Below, in pieces: positions 25,963-34,234 of a stretch of 64,000 bases of DNA. Source of the DNA: Caldicellulosiruptor owensensis OL. GTDB taxonomy: Bacteria; Bacillota; Thermoanaerobacteria; Caldicellulosiruptorales; Caldicellulosiruptoraceae. Both the position numbers and the translations under genes were made by a program. The notes beneath the pieces are model-generated. The model was not told where the DNA came from and ran no database searches. It saw only the letters and a list, made by a program, of their open reading frames with translations. Position 1 is the stretch's first letter, and each line of letters starts with the position of its first letter. Location of the stretch: the NCBI RefSeq assembly GCF_000166335.1, contig NC_014657.1:2359501-2423500 (forward strand), read 5' to 3'.

Positions 25963-26047
25963 GGCAGCCTGGCGACCATAGGGGACTTTTCCCCGACAGG
26001 CCCATGGCTTTGCGCCCACAGGTTTCCCTGTGTTTGCCTTTTTCAGG
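25960..26047 (-). promoter_or_regulatory. c-di-GMP class I riboswitch (GEMM-I)
   Basis: Read on the - strand the aptamer shows AAGGCAAAC, then stem CACAGG-GAAA-CCTGTG with the GNRA tetraloop, then GGCGCAAAGCC, a GC-rich third stem (CGGGG...CCCC), and a closing helix CCTG (26047-26044) with CAGG near 25960. These are the conserved GEMM-I parts in order. It lies between the promoter (TGTTATAAT on the - strand, about 26085-26077) and the secreted-protein gene. Whether it prefers c-di-GMP or cGAMP cannot be told by eye. Confidence 0.9.
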
Positions 26048-26160
26048 AAGTTCACTTTAATTTCTCGTACAATTTAATTATAACATTTCTATTTTCAAAA
26101 ATAAATAACTAATTTTCTAACCTGTTTTTCACCCTTAATTTTTAATTGTCTGAAATCCCT

Positions 26161-26970
26161 TTATTTTTTCGGAATCCATAAATAATCTACAGAAGACTTT
26201 TTGTTAACAGGTTGAGGATATAAACACATAAGCTGTTTTATTTCTTTATCCATATCGCACCTGACTCTTAAACCCAGTTCTTTTGCTTTTTCATAAGTTA
26301 TAGGGAAATCATGTGTGTATTTGCCCTCAACAAGCTCTTTTGCTATGTTTTGAGCAATATTTTCTGGATAGTTATCAGAAAGAAGTTCTAAAACAGCATC
26401 TTTTGTTTGCTTTAAAGCTTTTCTTGCAATATCTGCCAGAATCAATGTTTTATCGTCAATTTCGTTCAACGTTTTTTGTTTTACAACCTCAAGGATAGAC
26501 ACTGCCGGAAACTCTCCAATCTGTGGGTCAACAGGACCCAGTACCGCATCCTCACACATGACTATTTCATCAGCAGCAAGAGCAATAAGAGTCCCGCCCG
26601 ACATTGCATAATGAGGAATATGAACTGTAACCTTGCTTTTATGTCTCTTGATAGCTCTTGCAATTTGAAGCGATGCCAAAACAAGCCCGCCCGGTGTGTG
26701 AAGAATTATATCAAGCGGAATTGATGGGTCGGTCATATTGATTGCTCTTATAACCTCTTCTGAATCATTTATATCAATATATCTATATACAGGAAAACCC
26801 AGAAAACTCATTGTCTCCTGTCTGTGAACAAGAAGGATAACTCTTGAACCCCTTTTTTTCTCTATTTTAGCAATAAGTTTTTGCCTTGCAGACTCAAGCA
26901 TCCTCTGTTTCATAACTGGCTGAAGAGAACTTGCTATAATGAAAAATATCAGTAAATCCCAGAAACTCAT
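26161..26970 (-). CDS. Membrane-anchored ClpP/SppA-class serine protease (SDH-protease family)
   Basis: A 269-residue protein with an N-terminal membrane helix (FWDLLIFFIIASSL) and a crotonase/ClpP-type fold. Signatures: ILHTPGGLVLASLQIARAI, then the nucleophile Ser124 in IPHYAMSGGTLIALAADEI, and GPVDPQIGEFPA. These fit the PF01972-type serine dehydrogenase proteinases, relatives of the signal-peptide peptidase SppA. It probably cleaves membrane-embedded or signal peptides. The start at 26970 is behind AAGGAGAG; a GTG three codons earlier overlaps that site. It lies 24 nt after a rhomboid protease gene in the same direction, so two membrane proteases appear to be made together. Confidence 0.85.
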   Translation of the reverse strand: MSFWDLLIFFIIASSLQPVMKQRMLESARQKLIAKIEKKRGSRVILLVHRQETMSFLGFPVYRYIDINDSEEVIRAINMTDPSIPLDIILHTPGGLVLASLQIARAIKRHKSKVTVHIPHYAMSGGTLIALAADEIVMCEDAVLGPVDPQIGEFPAVSILEVVKQKTLNEIDDKTLILADIARKALKQTKDAVLELLSDNYPENIAQNIAKELVEGKYTHDFPITYEKAKELGLRVRCDMDKEIKQLMCLYPQPVNKKSSVDYLWIPKK

Positions 26971-26994
26971 ACCATACACTCTCCTTTTTGAGTT

Positions 26995-27723
26995 TTAATA
27001 ATATCTGTAGTAAAAAATTTCATCATCGAAAAAATTATTGTATCTTCGGTATTTCTTTCTAAAGAAATTTACAGTCAACGCACCAAATACAAATCCACCA
27101 ATATGCGCCCACCATGCAATGCCGCTACCAAACACAGGTCCAAACAGTTCCAAGATTCCAGACGATACCTGCGATAAAAACCACAGACCAAGATAAAACA
27201 CTGCCGGAATGTTTATAAAAAGAGGAATAAAACCTATCGGTATGAGCGTAACAATTTTAGAGAGCGGGAACATCAAAAAGTATGCACCCATTACACCTGA
27301 AATTGCACCTGATGCACCAACAACCGGAATATCAGACCCTGCATAGAAAAACCAGTGAGTATAAGCCGCAAAAAATCCGCTCAGAAGATAAAAAATTAAA
27401 AATCTGAAATGTCCTACCCTGTCTTCGACATTATCGCCAAACAGCCACAGCGACCACATGTTGGATATAAGATGCATCCAGCTTCCGTGCATGAACATTG
27501 AACATATCACCGGCCATATGGAATAAATAATTCCTGTTATAATTCCATACGACAGAGCTTTTGAGAACTCTTCAGGAATAAATGCGTATCTTAAAACAAA
27601 CTCCTGTGCCGTCTCGGGTGGAAGAGATACCTGATACAAAAAAACAAACACGTTTACCACAATCAAAAACCATGTCATAAAAGGTTTTTCCCTGCTCGGG
27701 ATGGTGTCTTTTAATGGAATCAA
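26995..27723 (-). CDS. Rhomboid family intramembrane serine protease
   Basis: A 242-residue protein starting MIPLKDTIPSREKPFMTW, the usual rhomboid opening, from a TTG at 27721-27723 behind AAAGGAGG; the ATG 12 codons upstream would place this site inside the gene. Six or seven membrane helices are seen. Catalytic Ser138 lies in VVGASGAISGVMG and the partner His in WWAHIGGFVFG near the end; MHGSWMHLISNMWSLW is the helix 2 motif. It cuts transmembrane substrates. The next gene is a ClpP/SppA-class protease with a 24-nt gap. Confidence 0.92.
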   Translation of the reverse strand: MIPLKDTIPSREKPFMTWFLIVVNVFVFLYQVSLPPETAQEFVLRYAFIPEEFSKALSYGIITGIIYSIWPVICSMFMHGSWMHLISNMWSLWLFGDNVEDRVGHFRFLIFYLLSGFFAAYTHWFFYAGSDIPVVGASGAISGVMGAYFLMFPLSKIVTLIPIGFIPLFINIPAVFYLGLWFLSQVSSGILELFGPVFGSGIAWWAHIGGFVFGALTVNFFRKKYRRYNNFFDDEIFYYRYY

Positions 27724-27830
27724 ACTTGGTGCCTCCTTTTTAAAAGTTTCTTTTTTCAATACTTATATTTTAAATACCCATCTCTTACATCTTTTATTCT
27801 AACATAAAGGTAAAACTACAAAACTTTAAA

Positions 27831-27865
27831 AACAGTTTGAAATCATATATACAAACTGTTTTTGT
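27831..27865. repeat. Hairpin in the intergenic region between rhomboid and bioY
   Basis: AACAGTTTG and CAAACTGTT form a 9-bp stem with TTTTT on both strands. It is upstream of both divergent genes, so its role is unclear; it might stop readthrough. Confidence 0.45.
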
Positions 27866-27916
27866 CGAAATATGTCGGTTGTTGTCGAATATTAGACCTT
27901 AAAATCATCTTTACTA

Positions 27917-27946
27917 TTGACAAAGATTTAATTATTCTGGTATATT
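27917..27946 (+). promoter_or_regulatory. bioY promoter
   Basis: TTGACA (27917-27922), 18 bp, TATATT (27941-27946). Confidence 0.7.
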
Positions 27947-27947
27947 C

Positions 27948-27981
27948 AATGTAAACCATATATCAAGTTATAGTTTACATT
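27948..27981 (+). promoter_or_regulatory. BirA-type biotin operator
   Basis: AATGTAAAC (27948-27956) and GTTTACATT (27973-27981) are perfect 9-bp inverted arms separated by 16 nt, directly after the -10 element and before bioY. Arm sequence and spacing match the operators of bifunctional biotin ligase/repressor BirA in Firmicutes; biotin excess should block transcription. Confidence 0.75.
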
Positions 27982-28002
27982 GTAAAGGGGTGAATTTTTA
28001 GT

Positions 28003-28557
28003 ATGCAGAATACACTGAGCAAATATACAACAAAAAACCTTGTTCTTTCTGCTCTGTTTACAGCAATAGTTGCTGTATGTGCTCAAATCTCAATTCAAAT
28101 TGGACCTGTACCGTTTACACTGCAGGTTCTGGCAATCTTTCTTGCAAGTTTGATTCTGCCTCCAAAGTATGCATTTTTGAGCCTTCTTGTTTATGATCTT
28201 TTAGGGGCTGTCGGCGTGCCTGTGTTTGCAGGTTTTACCGGAGGACTTTCAAAATTTGTTGGACCAACCGGCGGATACTTGATAGCATTCCCCATCGCAG
28301 CTTTTGTCACAAGCTATATAAATACAAAAAAGCCAATAAAAAATGAGGCAGCAAATGCCTCGGCAGCACTTATTTTAGGGCTTGTGATTATCTATACATT
28401 TGGATTTTTGTATCTGTCGTGGGCTGCAAATATGACACTCAAAAAGGCTTTTGCCGCAGGTGTTGCACCGTTTATAATCCCGGATATTATAAAGCTCGCA
28501 ATTGCATATTTTCTTGCCCGCGCAATAAAAAGTCGCAAAGTGCTGAATATCGCATAG
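28003..28557 (+). CDS. bioY: Biotin transporter substrate-binding subunit BioY
   Basis: BioY is the membrane S-component that takes up biotin, alone or with the ECF energizing module. The 184-residue product has about six helices. Its core motif is QIGPVPFTLQVLAIFLASLILPP and GLSKFVGPTGGYLIAFPIAAF, both hallmark BioY sequences. AAAGGGGTG precedes the ATG. No EcfA/EcfT genes are near. It stands alone under a BirA-type operator, which supports the call. Its 3' end overlaps the end of recD2 on the other strand by 71 nt. Confidence 0.95.
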   Translation: MQNTLSKYTTKNLVLSALFTAIVAVCAQISIQIGPVPFTLQVLAIFLASLILPPKYAFLSLLVYDLLGAVGVPVFAGFTGGLSKFVGPTGGYLIAFPIAAFVTSYINTKKPIKNEAANASAALILGLVIIYTFGFLYLSWAANMTLKKAFAAGVAPFIIPDIIKLAIAYFLARAIKSRKVLNIA

Positions 28558-30712
28558 CCTCTTTCTGGTTTGCTATCATGTACTCTAAAGCACTTTTTTT
28601 ACCCACCAGCACAACAAGTTCTTTTGCCCGTGTTACAGCAGTGTAAAGAAGGTTTCTTGTCATCAAAATGGGGTAGGTCTCAACAATGGGCATTACCACG
28701 CACCTGAACTCAGACCCCTGCGATTTGTGAACAGTCATTGCATATGCAAGCTCCAGATCGTCTAAAAGCGAAAAGTCATAATATACAAGTTTTTCGTCGT
28801 CAAACAGGATCTCCAGCACACCCTGTACTCTGTCTATGTCCTTAACAACTCCAATATCACCGTTGAATATTCCTGTTGAGCTCCTGCCCTTCTCTTCTCC
28901 TTGTATAACTTCATATTCCAGCGAATAATTGTTTTTCACCTGCATTACCCTGTCTCCAACCCTGAACAGGTTTTCTTTAAAAACATATTCTCTTTTATGA
29001 GAAGAAGGCGGATTCAAATACTGTTGCAGCACCCGGTTCAAGTTGTACATCCCAACAAGCCCTTTTTTAGACGGACAAAGAACTTGAATGTCTGTCATAG
29101 GGTCGCACGAAAGATAGTTTGGAAGTTTTTTGGTTACAAGCTCAACCACAGTTTTTAAAATCTCTTCCTGAGAATTTTTCTGGATAAAATAAAAATCGCT
29201 CTCCTTTTGAAGATACGGAAACTCTCCTTTGTTTATCCTGTGCGCATTTAAAACTATAAAACTATTTTCGCTCTGACGGTAAACATCCGACAGAATAGTA
29301 CATGGTACAATCTGACTTTTTATAAGATCTTTCAATACATTCCCAGCTCCAACAGACGGAAGCTGATCTTTGTCTCCGACAAGAACAATTCTGGTTGTCG
29401 GCTTTATTGCAGACAATAAATAGTTCATAAGAAAACTGTCTACCATACTCATTTCGTCAACAACTACAACATCACATTTCAAAGGATTGTTTGGCCCTCT
29501 CTGGAAAATAACATGTGTATCTAATACTGTCATCTCTAAAAGTCTGTGTATTGTTTTTGCTTCTTTTTCACAGGCTGTTTGCATCCGCTTTGCAGCTCTT
29601 CCTGTCGGTGCACAGAGAAAAACTTTTTTCCCCGCACCTTCAAAAATCTCAATTATACACTTTATAATGGTGGTCTTTCCCGTACCAGGACCTCCTGTGA
29701 TTATGCTAACACCTTGAGTAAGCGCCATTTTAATGGCTTTCTTTTGATTTGGCGAAAATGCAATGCCGTTTTTTGCTTCAAACAGAGAGATCTTTTCATC
29801 TATATCAGCAATGTCATCATATTCTTTTAGCATTGACAGGATTTTATCTGCTATATACCTTTCACACTCATAATAGCCGTACAAAAATATCATCGTTTGA
29901 GATTCAACTTCATCTTTTACAACTCTTCTTTCTTGAGCTAAAGATTCAAGCGCCTCTTCTATTTTTTCCACTGGAAGGTCAAGTGTTTTTGAACAAATCT
30001 GTTTGAGCCTATTCTCTGGCAGACAGGTATGTCCCTCACTATTTGCTGCCAGTGTCAAAAGATTGAGTATTTTTGCAGATATTCTTCTTCTGTCATCCAG
30101 CATAACTCCCATGTCAAGTGCAAGCCTGTCAACCTTTTTAAAGTCAAGTTCCGGAAACACATCTAAAAGAAAATATGGATTTTCCTGTAAAAGCGACAGA
30201 GCAGAAAATCCATAAAGTTTAAAAAGTCTCATTGCATGGTTCTGTGAAAATCCATACCGGGAAAAGATTGACATGATATCTTTCAAGAATTTCTGGAAAG
30301 CAAACATATTTTTTATTCGCTCAACCTTTTCGGGGGTCATGCCGCGAATGCTCAAAAGTTTTTCAGGCTCTTCCTGCAAAATTCTTGCAGTGTCATCTCC
30401 AAATGTATCAACAATCTTCTTTGCTGTCTTCTGCCCGATACCTTTTATAACTCCTGAAGAAAGGTAAAGATATATCTCATCCTTTGTCTGAGGCAAAAGT
30501 TTTTCAAGGTAGCTTACTTTCAGTTGCTGACCGTAAACAGGATGAAAATAAAACTCACCGTATACGCTCACCTTTTCGCCGATAGCAATGTCTGGTACTA
30601 TCCCTACTGCTGTGAACACCTCATCGTCGCAGATTATCTCAAACACCGTATAGCTATTTTCCAAATTCCTGTAGATTATATCGCTCACCATACCTTGAAT
30701 GTTTTGCTGCAT
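28487..30712 (-). CDS. recD2: ATP-dependent RecD2-type DNA helicase
   Basis: A 741-residue superfamily 1B helicase of the RecD2 (not RecBCD) type. The long N-terminal part holds an OB-like section and helix-hairpin-helix repeats (IKGIGQKTAKKIVDTFG, LLSIRGMTPEKVERI). Walker A is GGPGTGKTT at residues 340-348. Walker B-type VVVVDEMSMVD, VGDKDQLPSVGAG and the final MTVHKSQGSEF, LYTAVTRAKELV follow. RecD2 acts 5'-3' in DNA repair and replication-fork processing. It is convergent and overlapping with bioY, and 49 nt past a ComK-like gene that reads the same way. Confidence 0.93.
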   Translation of the reverse strand: MQQNIQGMVSDIIYRNLENSYTVFEIICDDEVFTAVGIVPDIAIGEKVSVYGEFYFHPVYGQQLKVSYLEKLLPQTKDEIYLYLSSGVIKGIGQKTAKKIVDTFGDDTARILQEEPEKLLSIRGMTPEKVERIKNMFAFQKFLKDIMSIFSRYGFSQNHAMRLFKLYGFSALSLLQENPYFLLDVFPELDFKKVDRLALDMGVMLDDRRRISAKILNLLTLAANSEGHTCLPENRLKQICSKTLDLPVEKIEEALESLAQERRVVKDEVESQTMIFLYGYYECERYIADKILSMLKEYDDIADIDEKISLFEAKNGIAFSPNQKKAIKMALTQGVSIITGGPGTGKTTIIKCIIEIFEGAGKKVFLCAPTGRAAKRMQTACEKEAKTIHRLLEMTVLDTHVIFQRGPNNPLKCDVVVVDEMSMVDSFLMNYLLSAIKPTTRIVLVGDKDQLPSVGAGNVLKDLIKSQIVPCTILSDVYRQSENSFIVLNAHRINKGEFPYLQKESDFYFIQKNSQEEILKTVVELVTKKLPNYLSCDPMTDIQVLCPSKKGLVGMYNLNRVLQQYLNPPSSHKREYVFKENLFRVGDRVMQVKNNYSLEYEVIQGEEKGRSSTGIFNGDIGVVKDIDRVQGVLEILFDDEKLVYYDFSLLDDLELAYAMTVHKSQGSEFRCVVMPIVETYPILMTRNLLYTAVTRAKELVVLVGKKSALEYMIANQKEAMRYSALCDFLLRGQENMQLRAL

Positions 30713-30761
30713 ATTTTCATTGCTTCTCCTTCAAAAATTGCAATTTACCTGCTACATTATT

Positions 30762-31274
30762 TTACTCCAATCCAAACACATTCTCAAGCTCACACTCTTC
30801 TTTTATTTTAAGCGCACCCTGCAACCAGATACTTTGCAGATAATCTGTTATAACAGAGGCAAGAGTAATTCTCTTTTTGAAATACTTTGCAGAACCAAGA
30901 CAGTTCAAAACAGCACCGCATCGAAAAAGCATCTCAAAGTGGTCGTTTTTATCATCAATTTTAAATATCTGGCTCATGTTGACATAACCAAAGATGGGGT
31001 CTGTTTTAACAATTGCTTTTCTCGTTTTCACAGGAATGAAGGTGGCATCCGGAAGAACTATGGGAAGAAGATTTTTTTGACCAATTCGCTGTGAGATAAG
31101 TTTTTTGATTGCCTGACAGTCTATTGCATATAGTGAATATAGTTTTTTAGAAAAACTTCGAATTGACATTGGCACAATCTTTTTTTCGCCACTTAAAAAA
31201 AGAATTAGCACACTATCACCATCTTCTGTGTAGTATGGTACAAAATATATGATATCTTTTGGAATGCTGTTCAT
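30762..31274 (-). CDS. Hypothetical protein, possibly ComK-like
   Basis: A 170-residue soluble protein. The middle part, NLLPIVLPDATFIPVKTRKAIVKTDPIFGYVNMSQI, has the layout of the ComK core (a PI-V strand, then a conserved basic P-x-K-T-R, then GYxN...I). It is only a faint resemblance; ComK is the competence regulator of bacilli and DNA-uptake regulation in this lineage is not established. The start is the ATG at 31274 behind AGGATGGTG; an ATG 15 nt earlier has no spacing from that site. It lies just upstream of recD2 in the same direction and downstream of the YvrJ gene. Confidence 0.45.
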   Translation of the reverse strand: MNSIPKDIIYFVPYYTEDGDSVLILFLSGEKKIVPMSIRSFSKKLYSLYAIDCQAIKKLISQRIGQKNLLPIVLPDATFIPVKTRKAIVKTDPIFGYVNMSQIFKIDDKNDHFEMLFRCGAVLNCLGSAKYFKKRITLASVITDYLQSIWLQGALKIKEECELENVFGLE

Positions 31275-31359
31275 GATAAATATCACCATCCTGAAAAAAG
31301 GCTTTATTTTCCATATTTTTAAAAGTATATTTTAATTATATCGAACATTTTTTTGCATG

Positions 31360-31509
31360 TCAATTGTTTTTCATCTGCAATATCTTTTCAGAGAGCTTAT
31401 CGATGCTGTCAGAGAGCTTGTCTATCTTGCTCTCAAATCTTGTGAGAAGATATATACAAAGCACGATTGGAAAACCTATGTTGGCAATATTAGCAATTAA
31501 ATCCTGCAT
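31360..31509 (-). CDS. YvrJ family small membrane protein
   Basis: A 49-residue protein with one N-terminal membrane helix (IANIGFPIVLCIYLLTRF) then a short charged coiled-coil (KIDKLSDSIDKLSEKI). This is the YvrJ family pattern. CCGGGAGGTG precedes the ATG. The function is unknown. It sits in a cluster with DUF2922 and DUF1659 proteins, a grouping common in Firmicutes. Confidence 0.85.
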   Translation of the reverse strand: MQDLIANIANIGFPIVLCIYLLTRFESKIDKLSDSIDKLSEKILQMKNN

Positions 31510-31624
31510 ATTTTTTCACCTCCCGGTTTGAGTTTGTTATGTACATTTAAAAGTTTTTTTAAAAACATGCCGACCTGACAATGCTCAAAAGGTCAGGTCG
31601 GCACACTTTTAACAAAGCTTCTAA

Positions 31625-31834
31625 TTAGCCAATTAAAGTGTTTACCTCTCTGTCAACAATTCTTGCTGAAACTTTTTCAACAATTGGATCTGAGGTTACA
31701 AATATATTCTTTTGCACAATCAAGTTCATCACACTGTCAACCTCGGCAGCAGTAAGATTAGGTTTGGGATCAGGGATGGAAAGTCTGAATGTCTTGCCGT
31801 TTTGAAGCTTAAATGTCAAAACCAGTGTGAGCAT
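31625..31834 (-). CDS. DUF2922 family small protein
   Basis: 69 residues. MLTLVLTFKLQNGKTFRLSIPDPKPNLTAAEVDSVMNLIV is typical of DUF2922, a compact beta-rich protein of unknown role. AAGGAGGTG precedes the ATG at 31834; the longer frame has no support. It is downstream of the DUF1659 gene and upstream of YvrJ, all on the - strand. Confidence 0.85.
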   Translation of the reverse strand: MLTLVLTFKLQNGKTFRLSIPDPKPNLTAAEVDSVMNLIVQKNIFVTSDPIVEKVSARIVDREVNTLIG

Positions 31835-31892
31835 TCTCACTTTCACCTCCTTTCTGCTATTTTTTTGAGCTTTCAAAAGCTTGATGTGTCAA

Positions 31893-32105
31893 TTAGTACA
31901 AAAGCTCAAAGTTGTTGCTTCTTATGATCGTGTACAGCGGCTTTGACTGAAGGCTTGCAATTGCCTGACCAACCTGATACACATCTACATCCTGTGCATT
32001 CGGCTTAATGTCATAAGAGAGTGTCTTGAACCTTATTCTCCCAGTAGATGTTGTGCCGTTTTCAAGTTTTAATTGCAATGAACCTGTAAGTGGTTTTGCT
32101 GGCAT
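31893..32105 (-). CDS. DUF1659 family small protein
   Basis: 70 residues: KPLTGSLQLKLENGTTSTGRIRFKTLSYDIKPNAQDVDVYQVGQAIASLQ matches DUF1659, often found with DUF2922 and YvrJ. The ATG at 32105 follows GAAAGGAGGTG. The function is unknown. First gene of a short cluster; the spoVA genes diverge from it. Confidence 0.85.
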   Translation of the reverse strand: MPAKPLTGSLQLKLENGTTSTGRIRFKTLSYDIKPNAQDVDVYQVGQAIASLQSKPLYTIIRSNNFELLY

Positions 32106-32314
32106 GTTCTTTTCACCTCCTTTCAGCTTATATTTTAAACCCGCAACAACATTGTTTTCAAAAATTATTCGAACGTCTGTTTGTATAATCTGATTGATAT
32201 TTTTAATCAAATCTCAATCAAACTATTTCAAATCTCGCCTGGTTGTGAATAAATCTCAAAAAAATTTAAAATAATATCATCTTGAGGTTTTGTTTGCGGG
32301 GGGTGCTTTGCAAA

Positions 32315-32773
32315 GTGAATATCAAAGATAAGAAAGCCTCTGAATACCAGGCACTTGTAAAGGCAAACGAACCAGAGACAAACTCTTTCAAAAACTGCAT
32401 CTTGGCATTCTTAGTTGGCGGGGCTATCTGCGATGTTGGTCAGGCATTTTTGAACCTCTACAGCAGCTTTTTCCCAAAAGATGAGGCTCAAGTTCTAACG
32501 TCCATAACCATGATTTTTCTTGGAGCTTTCCTGACAGGAGTTGGAGTGTATGACAAAATTGGTGCTTTTGCAGGAGCAGGTTCTATTGTTCCAATTACCG
32601 GTTTTGCAAACTCCATTGTTTCACCCGCTGTTGAGTATAAAAAAGAAGGGTTTGTGTTTGGTGTAGGAAGCAAGATGTTTTTGGTAGCAGGACCTGTTCT
32701 TGTATATGGAATTTCCACATCTATACTGGTAGGGCTTCTTTATTACTTTGTTAAATTATTTCCCGGGGTATGA
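32315..32773 (+). CDS. spoVAC: Stage V sporulation protein AC (SpoVAC)
   Basis: SpoVA proteins form the channel that moves dipicolinic acid into the forespore and out at germination. The 152-residue product has several membrane helices and FLVGGAICDVGQAFLNLY, GVGVYDKIGAFAGAGSIVPITGFANS, signatures of SpoVAC. The GTG at 32315, 9 nt after GGGGGTG, is preferred; a TTG upstream is open without a site. The family is close to SpoVAE, whose gene lies two genes later. It begins a spoVAC-AD-AE run, with no spoVAA, AB or AF. Confidence 0.9.
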   Translation: MNIKDKKASEYQALVKANEPETNSFKNCILAFLVGGAICDVGQAFLNLYSSFFPKDEAQVLTSITMIFLGAFLTGVGVYDKIGAFAGAGSIVPITGFANSIVSPAVEYKKEGFVFGVGSKMFLVAGPVLVYGISTSILVGLLYYFVKLFPGV

Positions 32774-32792
32774 AAGTGAGGTTACCATTACA

Positions 32793-33806
32793 ATGAAGCT
32801 GGGAAGAGCAACATACAGATTTGAATCAAACGTGGCTATCTCCGACTGTTTTACAGTTGTTGGAAAAAAAGAGGGACAGGGACCACTTTCTATATACTTT
32901 GACATGGTGATTGAAGATGAGTATGCTGGACAAAAATCGTGGGAGCTTGCAGAAGGAAAGCTTTTGAATATTGCCATCACAAAGCTTGTGCAAAGAGAAG
33001 GGGAAAAGCCTGATAACATAGACCTTATCTTAAGCGGTGACCTTTTGAACCAGCTTTCAAGCTCTCACTTTGCTGCAAGGGATTTGGATATTCCGTTTAT
33101 TGGCATATATGGCGCATGTTCTACATTTGCTCTGAGCATCGGGCTTGCCTCACTATTTGTTGACAGCGGGTTTGCAAAAAATGTGATTGCTGCAACATCC
33201 TCTCACTTTTGTTCTGCTGAAAAACAGTTCAGATACCCTTTAGAACTTGGCATACAAAAACCTCCAACATCCCAGTGGACTGTAACAGGAGCTGCTGCCT
33301 TTTTGATAAAGCAAGAAGATAGCCTCCAAAGCCCCAAAATTACACACTTTACAGTTGGCAGGATCCTCGATTTTGGAATAAAAGACCCCAACAACATGGG
33401 AGCTGCAATGGCACCTGCTGCGTTTGACACTATAATGAGGCACTTTTCTGATACAAAGAGAAGTTTTGATTATTATGACATGATAATTACAGGTGATCTG
33501 GGGTATGTTGGAAGAAAGCTTCTCGATGAGCTTTTTAAAAAGGAAGGGATAAGATTTTCTTCTGAGCTTTTTGACTGCGGGATTTTGATGTTCGACCCAG
33601 AAACTCAAAATACAGGTGCCGGTGCAAGTGGATGTGCTGCCTCTGCCTGTGTATTTGGCGGGTATCTTTATAAACTTTTGCGTGAGCGCACATTCGAAAA
33701 AATTTTGATAGTTCCAACAGGTGCTTTGATGTCTCAATCAACTGCTTTGCTTGGTGAGAGCATCCCTGTGATTGCCCATGCACTTGCCATTGAGATGGTG
33801 CAGTAA
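32793..33806 (+). CDS. spoVAD: Stage V sporulation protein AD (SpoVAD)
   Basis: SpoVAD has a thiolase-like fold and binds dipicolinic acid. The 337-residue product shows AISDCFTVVGKKEGQGPL, FIGIYGACSTFALSIGLAS (the thiolase-like loop) and GAGASGCAASACVFGGYL. The ATG at 32793 lies 19 nt after the spoVAC stop with GAAAGTGAGGT upstream. It is soluble as expected. Flanked by spoVAC and spoVAE in one operon. Confidence 0.93.
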   Translation: MKLGRATYRFESNVAISDCFTVVGKKEGQGPLSIYFDMVIEDEYAGQKSWELAEGKLLNIAITKLVQREGEKPDNIDLILSGDLLNQLSSSHFAARDLDIPFIGIYGACSTFALSIGLASLFVDSGFAKNVIAATSSHFCSAEKQFRYPLELGIQKPPTSQWTVTGAAAFLIKQEDSLQSPKITHFTVGRILDFGIKDPNNMGAAMAPAAFDTIMRHFSDTKRSFDYYDMIITGDLGYVGRKLLDELFKKEGIRFSSELFDCGILMFDPETQNTGAGASGCAASACVFGGYLYKLLRERTFEKILIVPTGALMSQSTALLGESIPVIAHALAIEMVQ

Positions 33807-33836
33807 AAATTCCTGTTTAAAAGGGGTGAACTTAAA

Positions 33837-34190
33837 ATGGATTATCTAAAAGCATTTTTAGTTGGAGGGCTTATCTGCGTATTTGGGCAAATTCTTATTG
33901 ATAAAACAAAGCTGACATCTGCAAGAGTGCTTGTTCTGTTTGTAACGCTCGGGGCAATTTTGCAAGGTCTTGGAATATATCAAAAGCTTGTTGAGTTTGC
34001 CGGGGCGGGAGCAACAGTGCCCTTGCCCGGCTTTGGATATTCTCTGGCAAAAGGTGCTATCGAAGAGGTATCTAAAGTTGGACTTGTTGGAGCGTTCACA
34101 GGTGGCGTCTCAAGAACAGCTGGTGGCATCTCTGCGGCAGTGTTTTTCGGGTATGTAATTTCGCTTATTTTTAATCCAAGGAGTAAGTAG
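33837..34190 (+). CDS. spoVAE: Stage V sporulation protein AE (SpoVAE)
   Basis: A 117-residue membrane protein with FLVGGLICVFGQILIDKTKLTSARVLV and GIYQKLVEFAGAGATVPLPGFGYSLAKG, the SpoVAE pattern and a clear relative of SpoVAC. AAGGGGTG precedes the ATG. It ends the three-gene spoVA operon; the csx20 gene converges from the right with a gap of 44 nt. Confidence 0.93.
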   Translation: MDYLKAFLVGGLICVFGQILIDKTKLTSARVLVLFVTLGAILQGLGIYQKLVEFAGAGATVPLPGFGYSLAKGAIEEVSKVGLVGAFTGGVSRTAGGISAAVFFGYVISLIFNPRSK

Positions 34191-34234
34191 CAAAATTTAG
34201 TGCAAATTTGCCTGCATGTTATATTAGCCTGTTT

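Noticed and set aside
25896-25979. Longer N-terminus for the secreted barrel protein from 25979
   Set aside because: It would read through the riboswitch expression platform; the signal peptide starts at the ATG at 25895.
30762-31274. Firm ComK call
   Set aside because: Only one segment resembles the ComK core; kept as a hypothetical protein with a note.
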